DNA of 64,000 nt from contig NZ_JABASQ010000001.1 in the NCBI RefSeq assembly GCF_016107535.1, forward strand, positions 62,001-126,000. Direction: 5' to 3'. Shown in pieces: positions 26,948 to 35,592 of this stretch; position 1 is the stretch's first letter; each line of letters starts with the position of its first letter. The position numbers and the translations under genes were made by a program. Origin of the DNA: Psychrobacter cibarius (lineage in GTDB: Bacteria > Pseudomonadota > Gammaproteobacteria > Pseudomonadales > Moraxellaceae). The notes under the pieces were generated by a model, which was not told the origin of the DNA, did no database searches, and saw only the letters and a list, made by a program, of their open reading frames with translations.

Positions 26948-27979
26948 ATGCGCCCACTAAAAAATACGCTATTTGTGCAAACCCAAGGTGCATGGCTGAA
27001 TAAGCAAGGCGAAAATGTGGTCATGAATATTGACCATGAAGTCAAAGGTCGTGTACCTATTCATAAGCTGGAGGCTATTGTTTGTTTTGGGCAAGTCTCA
27101 ATTTCACCAGCCCTTTTGGCACATTGTACCGACAACGCGATCACCATTACGCATCTCAATCGCTATGGCAAGTTTCAAGCACGTATTGAGGGCGCGGTCA
27201 GTGGTAATGTGCTGCTGCGCCGTGAGCAGTATCGCATTAGTGATGATGCGGCGCGGGTGCAGCCGATTTGTCATAGTATTATTTTGGGAAAAGTTCATAA
27301 TCAGCGCCAAGTGGTGCGCCGCTATCTGCGGGATTATAAATCTGGGTTAGATGACAATATAGTTGATCGTTTAGAGTCGGTACAAGTACGACTTGAACGC
27401 GGATTGCATAAAATTCTAGCGACCGAAAACTTGCCTGATCTACTAGGTCGCGAAGGGGAAATGGCAAGCCTTTACTTCAGTGTGTTTCCGCATTTTATTC
27501 GTAATCCTGATTTTCATTTTGCCAAACGCACGCGTAATCCGCCGACTGATGCGATGAATGCGCTGCTGTCTTTTACGTATACACTGATGACCCATGAGTG
27601 TCGCAGTGCGCTGGAAACAGTCGGCCTTGATCCTGCTTGCGGTGTGTTTCACCAGCTGCGCCCCGGTCGTCCTTCACTAGCATTGGATCTAGTCGAAGAG
27701 TTCCGCCCTATTGTTGATCGATTTGTATTATCGCTGGTCAATAAAAAGCAGCTGAGCAAGTCAGATTTTAAAACAGAGGCAAGCGGCGCGGTCTGGCTTA
27801 AAGATGATGCTAGGCAAACCTTTTTTAAGGCATGGTATGACCGTAAGCAGCAGACCATTTATCATGAATGGTTTGAAGAAACTGTACCGTTTGGGTTGCT
27901 ACCGCATTTGCAGGCCACGATTATGGCGCGGCATATCAGGGGCGATATTGATGCTTATATTCCGTTTTTGTGGAAGTAA
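26948..27979 (+). CDS. cas1: Cas1 integrase (type I-C)
   Basis: Integrates new spacers at the leader end of the array with Cas2. The metal-binding residues are visible: Glu in LLGREGEMASLYF near residue 172, and the His and Asp/Glu in CGVFHQLRPGRPSLALDLVE (residues about 231-250). An N-terminal LKNTLFVQTQGAWL beta domain is typical. Length 343 fits I-C Cas1. It follows cas4 by 62 bp and precedes cas2 by 50 bp. Confidence 0.97.
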   Translation: MRPLKNTLFVQTQGAWLNKQGENVVMNIDHEVKGRVPIHKLEAIVCFGQVSISPALLAHCTDNAITITHLNRYGKFQARIEGAVSGNVLLRREQYRISDDAARVQPICHSIILGKVHNQRQVVRRYLRDYKSGLDDNIVDRLESVQVRLERGLHKILATENLPDLLGREGEMASLYFSVFPHFIRNPDFHFAKRTRNPPTDAMNALLSFTYTLMTHECRSALETVGLDPACGVFHQLRPGRPSLALDLVEEFRPIVDRFVLSLVNKKQLSKSDFKTEASGAVWLKDDARQTFFKAWYDRKQQTIYHEWFEETVPFGLLPHLQATIMARHIRGDIDAYIPFLWK

Positions 27980-28029
27980 CGATAATTATAAAAACAGTAA
28001 GTATAAACGTAATAAAAAGGATTTATATT

Positions 28030-28320
28030 ATGATGGTATTGGTGACTTATGACATTAGCTCAGAGGACGCAAACTTTGCAAAACGGTTACGTCACGTTGC
28101 CAAGCACTGTTTAAACTTTGGGCAGCGGGTGCAATATTCGGTGTTTGAGATTGAGGTCAATCCGGCTCAGTGGACAACGCTGAAAGCCACGCTTGAGGAC
28201 ATTATTAATCATGATGTGGATAGTTTACGTTATTATTATCTTGGTAAAAACTGGCAGCATAAAGTTGAACATGTCGGAGCAAAACCTGTGCTAGACTTAA
28301 ACGATGTACTACTATTTTAG
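28030..28320 (+). CDS. cas2: Cas2 (type I-C)
   Basis: Scaffold of the Cas1-Cas2 integration complex. The 96-residue protein begins MMVLVTYDISSEDANFAKRL with the conserved Asp in TYDIS, and has the ferredoxin-like repeats ending in the LRYYYLGKNW strand. The start at 28030 is chosen because the family begins at MxVLVTYD and AAGGA lies 8 bp upstream; an upstream in-frame ATG at 27970 would overlap cas1 and add unrelated residues. It directly precedes the array leader. Confidence 0.95.
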   Translation: MMVLVTYDISSEDANFAKRLRHVAKHCLNFGQRVQYSVFEIEVNPAQWTTLKATLEDIINHDVDSLRYYYLGKNWQHKVEHVGAKPVLDLNDVLLF

Positions 28321-28567
28321 ATAATATTGTAAATCGTAAAATATGATATTTAACTTTGAAAGGTCTTTGCGAACCTATAGCATACACAAAACCCCTAGAA
28401 GGTTCGCAAAGGAAGCGCAATGCTATTTAACAATATGATTTTTATAACTTTATTTTTTTATAATAAAAATTTGGAGAGTGTACTACTTGCCAAATTCGCT
28501 TATGGTTTAGACGTTCGCAAATGCCAAGGTTTTTTCTTAACCTTATTAGCGACTTAGACTAGGGGCT
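28321..28567 (+). promoter_or_regulatory. CRISPR leader
   Basis: A 247-bp A/T-rich gene-free region between cas2 and the first repeat. It contains an 11-bp inverted repeat, TTTGCGAACCT at 28366-28376 and AGGTTCGCAAA at 28400-28410, and GTTCGCAAA again at 28514-28522 about 45 bp before repeat 1. GTTCGCA-type motifs are, as I recall, common in type I-C leaders. The region should hold the array promoter and the integration signals for Cas1-Cas2. Confidence 0.75.
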
Positions 28568-29852
28568 TTCGCGTCCATCACGGGCGCGTGGATTGAAACT
28601 AGCCTTTGATGCTAATACTCTTACTGGATTAAATTCGCGTCCATCACGGGCGCGTGGATTGAAACATACTTACCAGTAACTTTATCATTAATGTTAGTCT
28701 TCGCGTCCATCACGGGCGCGTGGATTGAAACCACAGCTTTAGCTAATTAATACACTAAGATTAATTTCGCGTCCATCACGGGCGCGTGGATTGAAACAGT
28801 TATTTTAGTGTTTGCTGCTACTATATCAGCTTTCGCGTCCATCACGGGCGCGTGGATTGAAACAAGAATATTTTAGCTCCTTTATCATTAGATGATTTCG
28901 CGTCCATCACGGGCGCGTGGATTGAAACCAAAATAGCCCTAATAGCGGTACTGGTCGCATGTTCGCGTCCATCACGGGCGCGTGGATTGAAACTCATAGG
29001 GGTGGTGTATAAATAAATTATCACCTTCGCGTCCATCACGGGCGCGTGGATTGAAACAAGCAGCTAGTAATAGGTGAGACATATGAAGATTTCGCGTCCA
29101 TCACGGGCGCGTGGATTGAAACAGGATAAGAAGCTATTAGCCATACTTTTTTATGGTTTCGCGTCCATCACGGGCGCGTGGATTGAAACTCTAAAGATCA
29201 AAGATCTAGTTAGACAGTATGTTCGCGTCCATCACGGGCGCGTGGATTGAAACTGTAAGTATCCTACAACAGTTAAACGTCTTATTTCGCGTCCATCACG
29301 GGCGCGTGGATTGAAACATACCTAAAAATTTGCTAGGTTGATTATTATATAATTCGCGTCCATCACGGGCGCGTGGATTGAAACTAAATTACCATCACCT
29401 AAAAATATACCTGCATGATTTCGCGTCCATCACGGGCGCGTGGATTGAAACAATTTTACCACGCCTAAAGCAGTAGCTAAACAGTTTTCGCGTCCATCAC
29501 GGGCGCGTGGATTGAAACACGCTCCTTGGTGGCTGCGGTAATAGCCTCTTGTTTCGCGTCCATCACGGGCGCGTGGATTGAAACCCTGTGCCAGGATTAG
29601 GCATCTGAATAGCCATTTCGCGTTTCGCGTCCATCACGGGCGCGTGGATTGAAACTTAAAGCTGTAAGCTGTTAGCTCTGCTTTACACTTCGCGTCCATC
29701 ACGGGCGCGTGGATTGAAACCGACTAAAGATGAAGCGCTGGCGTCTGATGTTATTCGCGTCCATCACGGGCGCGTGGATTGAAACTTTAAGCTGTGCAAG
29801 CTCTAATAGCTTGGTAGCACTTCGCGTCCATCACGGGCGCGTGGATTGAAAC
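28568..29852 (+). CRISPR. Type I-C CRISPR array, 20 repeats and 19 spacers
   Basis: The 32-bp repeat begins TTCGCGTCCATCACGG and ends GCGCGTGGATTGAAAC; a stem CGCG-T-CC / GG-G-CGCG with loop ATCAC forms in its middle. All 20 copies are identical by reading, including the last one (29821-29852). Spacers are 32-35 bp, except spacer 16 (29585-29623), which is 39 bp and ends with a partial copy of the repeat start (TTTCGCG). The array is oriented away from cas2, so repeat 1 (28568) is the leader-proximal, newest end. Repeat starts: 28568, 28634, 28700, 28766, 28832, 28897, 28962, 29026, 29091, 29158, 29222, 29286, 29353, 29420, 29487, 29553, 29624, 29689, 29754, 29821. Confidence 0.99.
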
Positions 29853-30002
29853 CGCATAACTCAAGCTTTCTATGGTGGTTCGTTGACCTACCTTGATATG
29901 TTAAAGATTGCCACTCAGTCCAGTATAGATTTTAGTGAATATAGGTAATATTCTTCATATTTTCTCAATTATATGCAAGGATTAAAACGCCAATCTCCTT
30001 AT

Positions 30003-30180
30003 ATTGTGCAGAGTGATCTTAGTGACTCCTGTTGCACGTACGATAGGTAATGAGTTTAAAGATACGATTCTCATCAAAAAAGCTCCCTACATACGTCAAC
30101 TCGATGATCATAGTATTTTATACGTTTGAGAGGAAAACGAGAAAGATATGCGTACTAGTGAGGCTGGCGAGCTAACATAG
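30003..30180. pseudogene. Second decayed copy of the HTH/excisionase remnant
   Basis: From about 30036 the plus strand reads RTIGNEFKDTILIKKAPYIR, then QLDDHSILYV, a TGA stop, and EENEKDMRT, which aligns without gaps to RTIRHELKDSVLIEGIHYIR, PFGGRKILYI, W, EEIEKDMRT of the remnant at 18294-18515; the Trp codon TGG has become TGA. Just before it, 30006-30041 (TTGTGCAGAG...ACTCCTGTTGCACGTACG) resembles the middle of the HTH remnant at 18092-18129. The two parts are joined, so the space between them was deleted. The remaining bases of the 29853-30363 gap hold nothing I can name except the rluF promoter. Confidence 0.65.
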
Positions 30181-30363
30181 GATAATATTGATTTTAATAG
30201 GCGCAAATACGATACTGGATATATTTCTAAGGTTTTGCCCTTCTCTCCCAAAATGGATATTGAATTTCCTATATAATGTGAACCATCTCTTTGTTGATAA
30301 CCCCTTTAATTTAGGCTTTTTTCTTAGTAAAAAAATGCTGCTTATCAGGTAAAACGGTGCTTT

Positions 30364-31350
30364 ATGTTTAACGCTTCCTCAACTCGTTTAAATAAATACA
30401 TCAGCGAAAGTGGTATTTGCTCCAGGCGAGACGCTGACCGCTTTGTTGAACAAGGTAATGTATACATCAATGGTAAGCGTGCTCAAGTAGGCGATCAAGT
30501 GGTTGCTGGAGATACGGTAAAAGTCAACGGGCAACTCATTGAGCCGCGAGAGGCGGATGATTTTGTGTTCATTGTCTTGAATAAACCCGTAGGTATTGTG
30601 AGCACTACGGAAGCTTCAGAAAAAGATAATATCGTTGATTTCGTTCGACATAGTACACGTATTTTTCCAATTGGACGGTTGGATAAAGACTCTCAGGGTT
30701 TAATCTTTTTGACCAGTAATGGTGATCTAGTTAATAAGGTACTTCGTGCTGGTAATAACCACGAGAAAGAATATTTGGTGACGGTGAACAAGCCGATAAC
30801 AGATAGCTTTATTGAGGGTTTAGCTGGTGGCGTGCCAATGCTGGGGAAGATGACCAAGAAATGCCCAGTTACTAAGGTGGCACCCACCGTGTTTAACATC
30901 ACGCTAGTGCAGGGTTTAAACCGTCAAATTCGTCGTATGTGTGAGCATTTTGGCTATGAAGTGGTGAAGCTTGAGCGTACGCGGATTATGAATATCAGTC
31001 TTAAAGGTACTCCCGTTGGAGATTGGCGAGATTTAACCGAAAAAGAGTTGTCTGTTTTACTTAAGTCCATAGAAGGTTCTTCTTCAGATGCCAGTAATCC
31101 GGGCAAGAAATCTCGTAATGCGTCACGAAAAAATGCTCGTACTGATGATTCATCAAAGACAAAAACGTCTTCAAAATCAGCGGGGGCAGCAAAGGGCAAC
31201 AAGAAACACGCCAAGGATGATGCTAGAAAACCAGCGGGTTCTAAAGGTAAAGATAGACGTCCTTTTGGTAATGGTAAGAAGGCTGTGGGCAATAGCAAAC
31301 CTGCTGCAAATGGTAAGCGCCCTGCAAAAGGTCGAAGTTCTAAGCGGTAG
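30364..31350 (+). CDS. rluF: 23S rRNA pseudouridine synthase, RluF-like
   Basis: Modifies a uridine in 23S rRNA (position 2604 in E. coli for RluF). An S4 RNA-binding domain opens the protein ([20 protein letters not shown]), then the RsuA/RluB/E/F catalytic core with the Asp motif [19 protein letters not shown] near residue 105 and [17 protein letters not shown] near 185. [10 protein letters not shown] is the RluF form. The last 90 residues are a Lys/Ser/Gly-rich disordered tail, probably RNA-binding. Its terminator is split by an insertion sequence just downstream. Confidence 0.92.
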   Translation: MFNASSTRLNKYISESGICSRRDADRFVEQGNVYINGKRAQVGDQVVAGDTVKVNGQLIEPREADDFVFIVLNKPVGIVSTTEASEKDNIVDFVRHSTRIFPIGRLDKDSQGLIFLTSNGDLVNKVLRAGNNHEKEYLVTVNKPITDSFIEGLAGGVPMLGKMTKKCPVTKVAPTVFNITLVQGLNRQIRRMCEHFGYEVVKLERTRIMNISLKGTPVGDWRDLTEKELSVLLKSIEGSSSDASNPGKKSRNASRKNARTDDSSKTKTSSKSAGAAKGNKKHAKDDARKPAGSKGKDRRPFGNGKKAVGNSKPAANGKRPAKGRSSKR

Positions 31351-31412
31351 CGCAACCATAGATTGATGGTTAATGGTTAGCTAATTAGGATAGCTGATAA
31401 AAGATTCTGCAC

Positions 31413-31426
31413 AAAAAGCCAGACAA
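31413..31426 (+). terminator. Left half of a terminator split by the IS (right half 32857-32871)
   Basis: AAAAAGCCAGACAA at 31413-31426 is the exact complement of TTGTCTGGCTTTTT at 32857-32870. Removing the IS and one copy of its TTT target duplication joins them across a 6-base loop (TTTCAG), a perfect 14-bp intrinsic terminator 62 bp after the rluF stop. In the present sequence the arms are 1.4 kb apart and unlikely to work. Confidence 0.85.
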
Positions 31427-31462
31427 TTTTGAACTAACCCCCAAATCTTAGACGGTTTAAGT

Positions 31463-32353
31463 TTATTTCAAGGACTGAGTTCTGTATTGCACAGGACTCA
31501 GTCTTTTTAGTTTAAGCTGAATTCTTTCATGATTGTAGTAGTGGATATACTCATGAATCTGTTTCTCTAACGCCTCAATCGAGTCTGGCTTCTCAATATA
31601 AATAGTCTCACACTTTAGTGTACCGAAGAAGCCTTCCATCAGCGCATTATCGAGGCAATTTCCTTTCCTGCTCATACTTTGTTTAAGCTGATGCTTTTTG
31701 AGCGTCTTTTTAAACGGCTTCATCTGATAATGCCATCCCTGATCTGAATGTAGCATTAGCTTCTTATGACGGCTGGCTTTGGTTTTTTCCAGTGCCTGAC
31801 TTAGCATTCGACTTACTAAATCATAGGTCGGCCTTTTTGAGAGCTTATAACTAATAATCTCATTATTATAACAATCGAGTATCGGTGATAAGTATAATTT
31901 TTTATCACCGACCTTAAACTCGGTAATGTCAGTGAGCCAACGTTTAAAGGGTCTACTTGCCTTGAACCGACGCTTTAGATGATTGTTTGCTATTTTGCCT
32001 TGTTGTCCCTTATATGAGCGCCACTTTTGCCGTCGAATCCGTGCACTGAGCTTCAACTGCTTCATAAGCTTGGCGATAAGTTTATGATTATGATGAATCC
32101 CTAGCTGTTTTAAGGCAGCTGTTATTCGACGATAACCATATCTGCCTTTGTGCTGGTGATAAAGGGTGATGATATGCTGCTTTAAGTCGGCATACTTATC
32201 TTTATTCCACAGCTGCGCTCTATGGTAGTAGAAATTACTCCTTGCAAGGGTTGCTATGGTTAATAAGTCAGATAATAGATGCTGCTCTCTTAACGCTTCG
32301 ATGAGCCTTGCTTTGTCGCAGCTTGTTCCCTTTCCCTTAGCAAGGCATCCAGC
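31463..32353 (-). CDS. IS3-family transposase OrfB (DDE catalytic part, by -1 frameshift)
   Basis: From the slippery heptamer at 32353-32359 the -1 frame is open for 297 codons to the stop at 31463. The early part reads KGRYGYRRITAALKQLG, the HTH_21 region. The rve integrase core has the first Asp in WLTDITEF, the second in LHSDQGWHY and the Glu in NALMEGFFGTLK, the DDE triad. Translated alone from ATG 32065 it would lack the N-terminal part, so the product is expected as an OrfAB fusion. Confidence 0.9.
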   Translation of the reverse strand, partial: AGCLAKGKGTSCDKARLIEALREQHLLSDLLTIATLARSNFYYHRAQLWNKDKYADLKQHIITLYHQHKGRYGYRRITAALKQLGIHHNHKLIAKLMKQLKLSARIRRQKWRSYKGQQGKIANNHLKRRFKASRPFKRWLTDITEFKVGDKKLYLSPILDCYNNEIISYKLSKRPTYDLVSRMLSQALEKTKASRHKKLMLHSDQGWHYQMKPFKKTLKKHQLKQSMSRKGNCLDNALMEGFFGTLKCETIYIEKPDSIEALEKQIHEYIHYYNHERIQLKLKRLSPVQYRTQSLK

Positions 32354-32805
32354 TTTTTTAGATAGGCATTCTCTGCGCGTAGATACTCATTCTCACGCTT
32401 CAATTCAGCAGGCGTCTTTTCATCGTCAGGTTTGCTTATGATAGGAGACTTCATAGGGATACTCCCTTTATGTTTGGATGTGAGGCCAGACATACCGTAG
32501 AGTCGATAAGCTTTATGCCAATGACTGATGAGAGCAGGTGAGCTAATATGAAATTTAAGTGCCGTTTCAGATTGGCTCAAACCTTCTGTCAACATCACTG
32601 TTATCACTTTATACTTAAAATCAGCACTATATCTGGTTTTGCTATTTTTAGGCTTGATAGCATCGATACCACCGATTTGATATTGCTGGACCCATCTAGA
32701 TACTATCTTCTCATCAAGTCCAAACTTCTTAGCTGTGGAAACTCCAGTACGTCCTTTTCTATAGTATGCAATGACTTTAATCTTAAAGTCTAGATCGTAA
32801 CGCAT
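32290..32805 (-). CDS. IS3-family transposase OrfA (HTH, leucine zipper)
   Basis: Binds the IS ends. Two helix-turn-helix units are visible (TGVSTAAKFGLDEKIVSRWV-like and SQSETALKFHISSPALISHW-like), then a coiled coil, LKRENEYLRAENAYLKKLDA. The A-AAA-AAG slippery site at 32353-32359, within that coiled coil (AYLKK), is the place of the -1 frameshift into orfB. The start MRYDLDFKIK at 32805 is preferred; an upstream ATG at 32832 lies in the terminal inverted repeat. Confidence 0.9.
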   Translation of the reverse strand: MRYDLDFKIKVIAYYRKGRTGVSTAKKFGLDEKIVSRWVQQYQIGGIDAIKPKNSKTRYSADFKYKVITVMLTEGLSQSETALKFHISSPALISHWHKAYRLYGMSGLTSKHKGSIPMKSPIISKPDDEKTPAELKRENEYLRAENAYLKKLDALLREREQAATKQGSSKR

Positions 32806-33065
32806 AAAATAACCCCCATAAATTATGTCCAATTTATGGGGGTCAGTTCATTTCAGTTGTCTGGCTTTTTTGTTGCCTGCAGATTTTCTCAACCAAATAA
32901 TTTTTATTATAAATCCAAATCATAGCTAGGATGTGTCTTCACGAAGTGCCGTTGGTATAGGTCGACTAAAAACAGCAGAGTCTAAGACGGTTAACAGATG
33001 TCATTGTTTAAAAATTCGATTATAGTAGATATCAAATCATACATTTAAAAGTTGAGGACAAAATA

Positions 33066-33773
33066 ATGAAGACACTAAGTTTATGTATTTCAGCAGGACT
33101 GGGTTTAAGCGCTTGTGCTGGTGGAATGACAGGGAATACGGGTCAAAACAATAATGTCAATGGTATCGTCACTCAATACCCTGTTGAGACTGCCATGCTC
33201 AACATCTATACCAAACAACGCAATGATAAATTAGTTGCGGTTGTAGGCAGTCAAAGCGTGTCAGCAGAGATTCAAGTGACGCCTAAAGGCAGTATGGTAT
33301 TTAATAATAAGTCTGTACAAGGTACCGAAATAAATACCATCAATAAGATGAATAATCAAATCACCAATCAATCAGTCGCTATCAATTACTTCACCCTGAA
33401 TCCACTGATATTCCATGGTTTTACAGACGGTACAGGTAAATACTCACTATCTAACCAGACGACCACCATTCCTAAAATGGCGACGGTGGGCGCTTCTAGT
33501 AAGCTGCTGACGGAACATGTCTATGCCGATAGTAGCATGCGTAACAAGATAGGGACTTATAACCAAGACTGGTCTTTGTCGCGTGATACGAATAATACCG
33601 CATGGTTCTGTATAGAAACCTCAAGTAATCTATTACTCAGCTTTGACCCTGCAGGCACTTCATCAGAATGCTACAAGATCAATGCCAAAGGCGATATCTT
33701 AGCAAGCAAAGTAACACTGAGTCAGCCTAGTAGTAATGGTAGTACTAAGACAGTTACTTTAAACAGTCAGTAG
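33066..33773 (+). CDS. Hypothetical lipoprotein
   Basis: The 235-residue protein has a short lipoprotein signal with lipobox GLGLSAC (Cys 17), so it should be anchored in a membrane facing the periplasm. The mature part is Asn/Thr/Ser-rich with alternating beta-type patterns and two cysteines near the end (WFCIET, SSECYKI) that may form a disulfide. GAGGAC precedes the ATG by 7 bp. I do not recognise the family. It is isolated between the IS and a bidirectional terminator. Confidence 0.75.
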   Translation: MKTLSLCISAGLGLSACAGGMTGNTGQNNNVNGIVTQYPVETAMLNIYTKQRNDKLVAVVGSQSVSAEIQVTPKGSMVFNNKSVQGTEINTINKMNNQITNQSVAINYFTLNPLIFHGFTDGTGKYSLSNQTTTIPKMATVGASSKLLTEHVYADSSMRNKIGTYNQDWSLSRDTNNTAWFCIETSSNLLLSFDPAGTSSECYKINAKGDILASKVTLSQPSSNGSTKTVTLNSQ

Positions 33774-33856
33774 TGATTATCATGGTGACATGCCCTTTAT
33801 CATATAGCCTTGTTACATAGCTTTCGTCACATAGCATTTATTACATAACAACGAAA

Positions 33857-33892
33857 CAAAAAAATAGCGCCTAATATGGGCGCTATTTTTAT
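33857..33892. terminator. Bidirectional terminator
   Basis: Stem AAAAATAGCGCC / GGCGCTATTTTT with a 7-base loop, A and T runs on either side, between the convergent lipoprotein gene and the small basic secreted protein gene. Confidence 0.9.
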
Positions 33893-33909
33893 ATCAGTCA
33901 GCTGAACGA

Positions 33910-34170
33910 TTAAGAACGATGTCCATGAGTATGCTTAGCTTGATATTTGCTTTTTGCTTTGAGATGAGCCGCTGGTTTTTTTGATTGATGCTTTGATACT
34001 ACTGCCTTTTTCTTCACATGCTGATGTTTATTATCAAACTTCGCATTGACCTTTTGATGCTTCACTTGAGCAACATGATGTTTAGCAATTTGCGGCGCAG
34101 CACTTGCTTGGCTAACCATTGTGAAGCAAGCAGTAATGGCTAGGATTGAACTTATCATTATTTTTTTCAT
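33910..34170 (-). CDS. Small secreted His/Lys-rich protein
   Basis: An 86-residue product with a clear Sec signal peptide (MKKIMISSILAITACFTMVS, cleavage near QASAAPQ) and a mature part of about 60 residues made almost only of Lys, His, Ala, Val and Gln (KHQHVKKKAVVSKHQSKK). Such highly basic periplasmic peptides may bind metal, nucleic acid or membranes, but no function is known to me here. It is a single gene with its own terminator. Confidence 0.7.
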   Translation of the reverse strand: MKKIMISSILAITACFTMVSQASAAPQIAKHHVAQVKHQKVNAKFDNKHQHVKKKAVVSKHQSKKPAAHLKAKSKYQAKHTHGHRS

Positions 34171-34709
34171 TATTTTTTCTCGTATAAAGTCATATTAGTT
34201 ATGAGTTGTGGTTGAAACTGCCTTACTCAATATCAAGCAAAGCATTCACGTGATAAAAAGCATCGTGATAAAAATTTGCTCTATCGACAACGAGAATGAT
34301 AAATGATTCAAACGTTAAGTAGATTTATGAAGATTGAAGAAAGGTAACCTTAATGAGGAAAGGTTTCTTAAGTGGTACGCTATAAGCGTCATATTGGCGC
34401 TTTTCTAGATGGGCAAGTAATAACGAATGAAAAGATATCTTATATATAGATTAGGGCGACTGGCTTTGGCATATTTTTTATAAAACGTAGACGTTGTCAC
34501 GATACTTTCATTTTCACCCTATAAAATGCGTTGATTATTCAAAGCCATTGACAATATGCCGCATCACAATAAAGACTTTTAAAGAGTGAAGACCAAACTA
34601 AGCAGGCTAGATAAGTATTTTGCAAGAGTCGTTGTGGTTGGGCTTTTTTTTAAGTAGCCAACTGATGGCCTTCTGAATAGCAATGTTGAAATAACTGAGA
34701 ATCGATGTA
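34171..34709. other. Gene-free stretch
   Basis: About 540 bp without a credible ORF on either strand. The left part should hold the promoter of the basic secreted protein, the right part that of the next ORF. No repeat or RNA gene was recognised. Confidence 0.5.
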
Positions 34710-35099
34710 ATGAACCATTACTTATGTTTGACAGATTATGAAAAAAACTTGATTGATAGTGCTTTGCTCATTCTGATGAAAAAAAACATCCAATATAGCG
34801 ATCAATCAAAAGAAAACTCAGTGCAACAATACTATCAAGATTTTAATCTCACACTTTTTGAGCTATGTGCAAAAATAAAAGCACCTGATTTTGATAAGCA
34901 AATGGATTTATCTTCAAAAGAAATCAAAGCAATTAAAAAAGCTCTAACCTCACTGTACGACCGCATCTATCAAAGAACCCTTAAGGACATAGAGGGCAAT
35001 CAAGAAGATCACTATAAGAGCTGTAAGTTACAGATTATAGAATTAGAGAGAAAAATCGATATTATCGAGAAAAACAATATAGAGAGCAATAGTTGTTAA
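34710..35099 (+). CDS. Hypothetical protein, helical
   Basis: A 129-residue, charged, mostly helical protein without signal peptide or membrane segment (LTDYEKNLIDSALLILMKKN near the start and a coiled-coil-like end, LQIIELERKIDIIEKNN). I do not recognise a family. A strong ribosome site is not seen; the codon use and length make it a plausible but unsupported gene. It has no neighbours in the same direction within 400 bp. Confidence 0.5.
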   Translation: MNHYLCLTDYEKNLIDSALLILMKKNIQYSDQSKENSVQQYYQDFNLTLFELCAKIKAPDFDKQMDLSSKEIKAIKKALTSLYDRIYQRTLKDIEGNQEDHYKSCKLQIIELERKIDIIEKNNIESNSC

Positions 35100-35592
35100 A
35101 TTGCTCTTTTTTACTTAAAAATTTCACTATTTTTAAGTCGCTAGCACCATCAACATTGGTCACGTAAAACAAAAAATCACACTCCGCATTACATTAGCCT
35201 ATCTTTTCCGCTGGGTCTTATTACCTCTTTACCATTTGCTTGGTTATCGTCTAGCTACTTCAGTCATATAGTCTTCTCAGTACAAGATGGATATAAATAT
35301 AGCAAAGGATAATACGGCAAATTAAGATACGGTAAATTAAAGTACGGTAAATAGCAGGCTGAGCAAACATGACGACGCTGTGACCGATTTCTCTAGAATA
35401 CCCGATATATCTCTATACAAGACTTGTAAAGAGCATACCCCTTGTCTTAGAATGGCATTGTTAATGATAATGTCTATTTTGTTAAGTATTCTTTCTAAAA
35501 TGCTTTAAACTGACGTTTTAAGTTAGCACACCTCCTTACTTATAAATGTTACCTATGCATCATCAGCATGCTGATAATACGATGACCCTATC
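35100..35592. other. Gap before copper-linked genes, with 15-bp tandem repeat
   Basis: No gene is seen. Three copies of a 15-bp unit (TACGGTAAATTAAAG with small changes) are at 35313-35357. Near 35461-35480 there is TTGTTAATGATAATGTCT, which resembles part of a Fur box; it precedes the DUF2946 gene and the TonB receptor. Both are observations without further support. Confidence 0.45.

Larger units (their letters stand above)
31430..32850 (-). mobile_element. IS3-family insertion sequence (IS150 group), 1421 bp
   Basis: Ends are imperfect inverted repeats of about 24 bp, TGAACTAACCCCCA at 31430 and TGAACTGACCCCCA reading inward from 32850. The flanks carry a 3-bp duplication TTT (31427-31429, 32851-32853), as IS150-like elements make. 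Inside are orfA and orfB with a slippery heptamer between. Both frames are open, so the element may be active. It is inserted exactly in the loop of rluF's terminator. Confidence 0.93.

Noticed and set aside
28842..29039. 65-codon minus-strand ORF inside the CRISPR array
   Set aside because: Translation of repeats and spacers; no biological support.
29965..29980. AAGGATTAAAACGCC after the array, similar to GTGGATTGAAAC
   Set aside because: Matches only about ten bases with a mismatch; A/T-rich chance similarity is likely.
32985..33000. TCTAAGACGGTTAAC after the IS, similar to TCTTAGACGGTTTAAG inside its left end
   Set aside because: Short and outside the precise IS borders fixed by the TTT duplication; probably chance.
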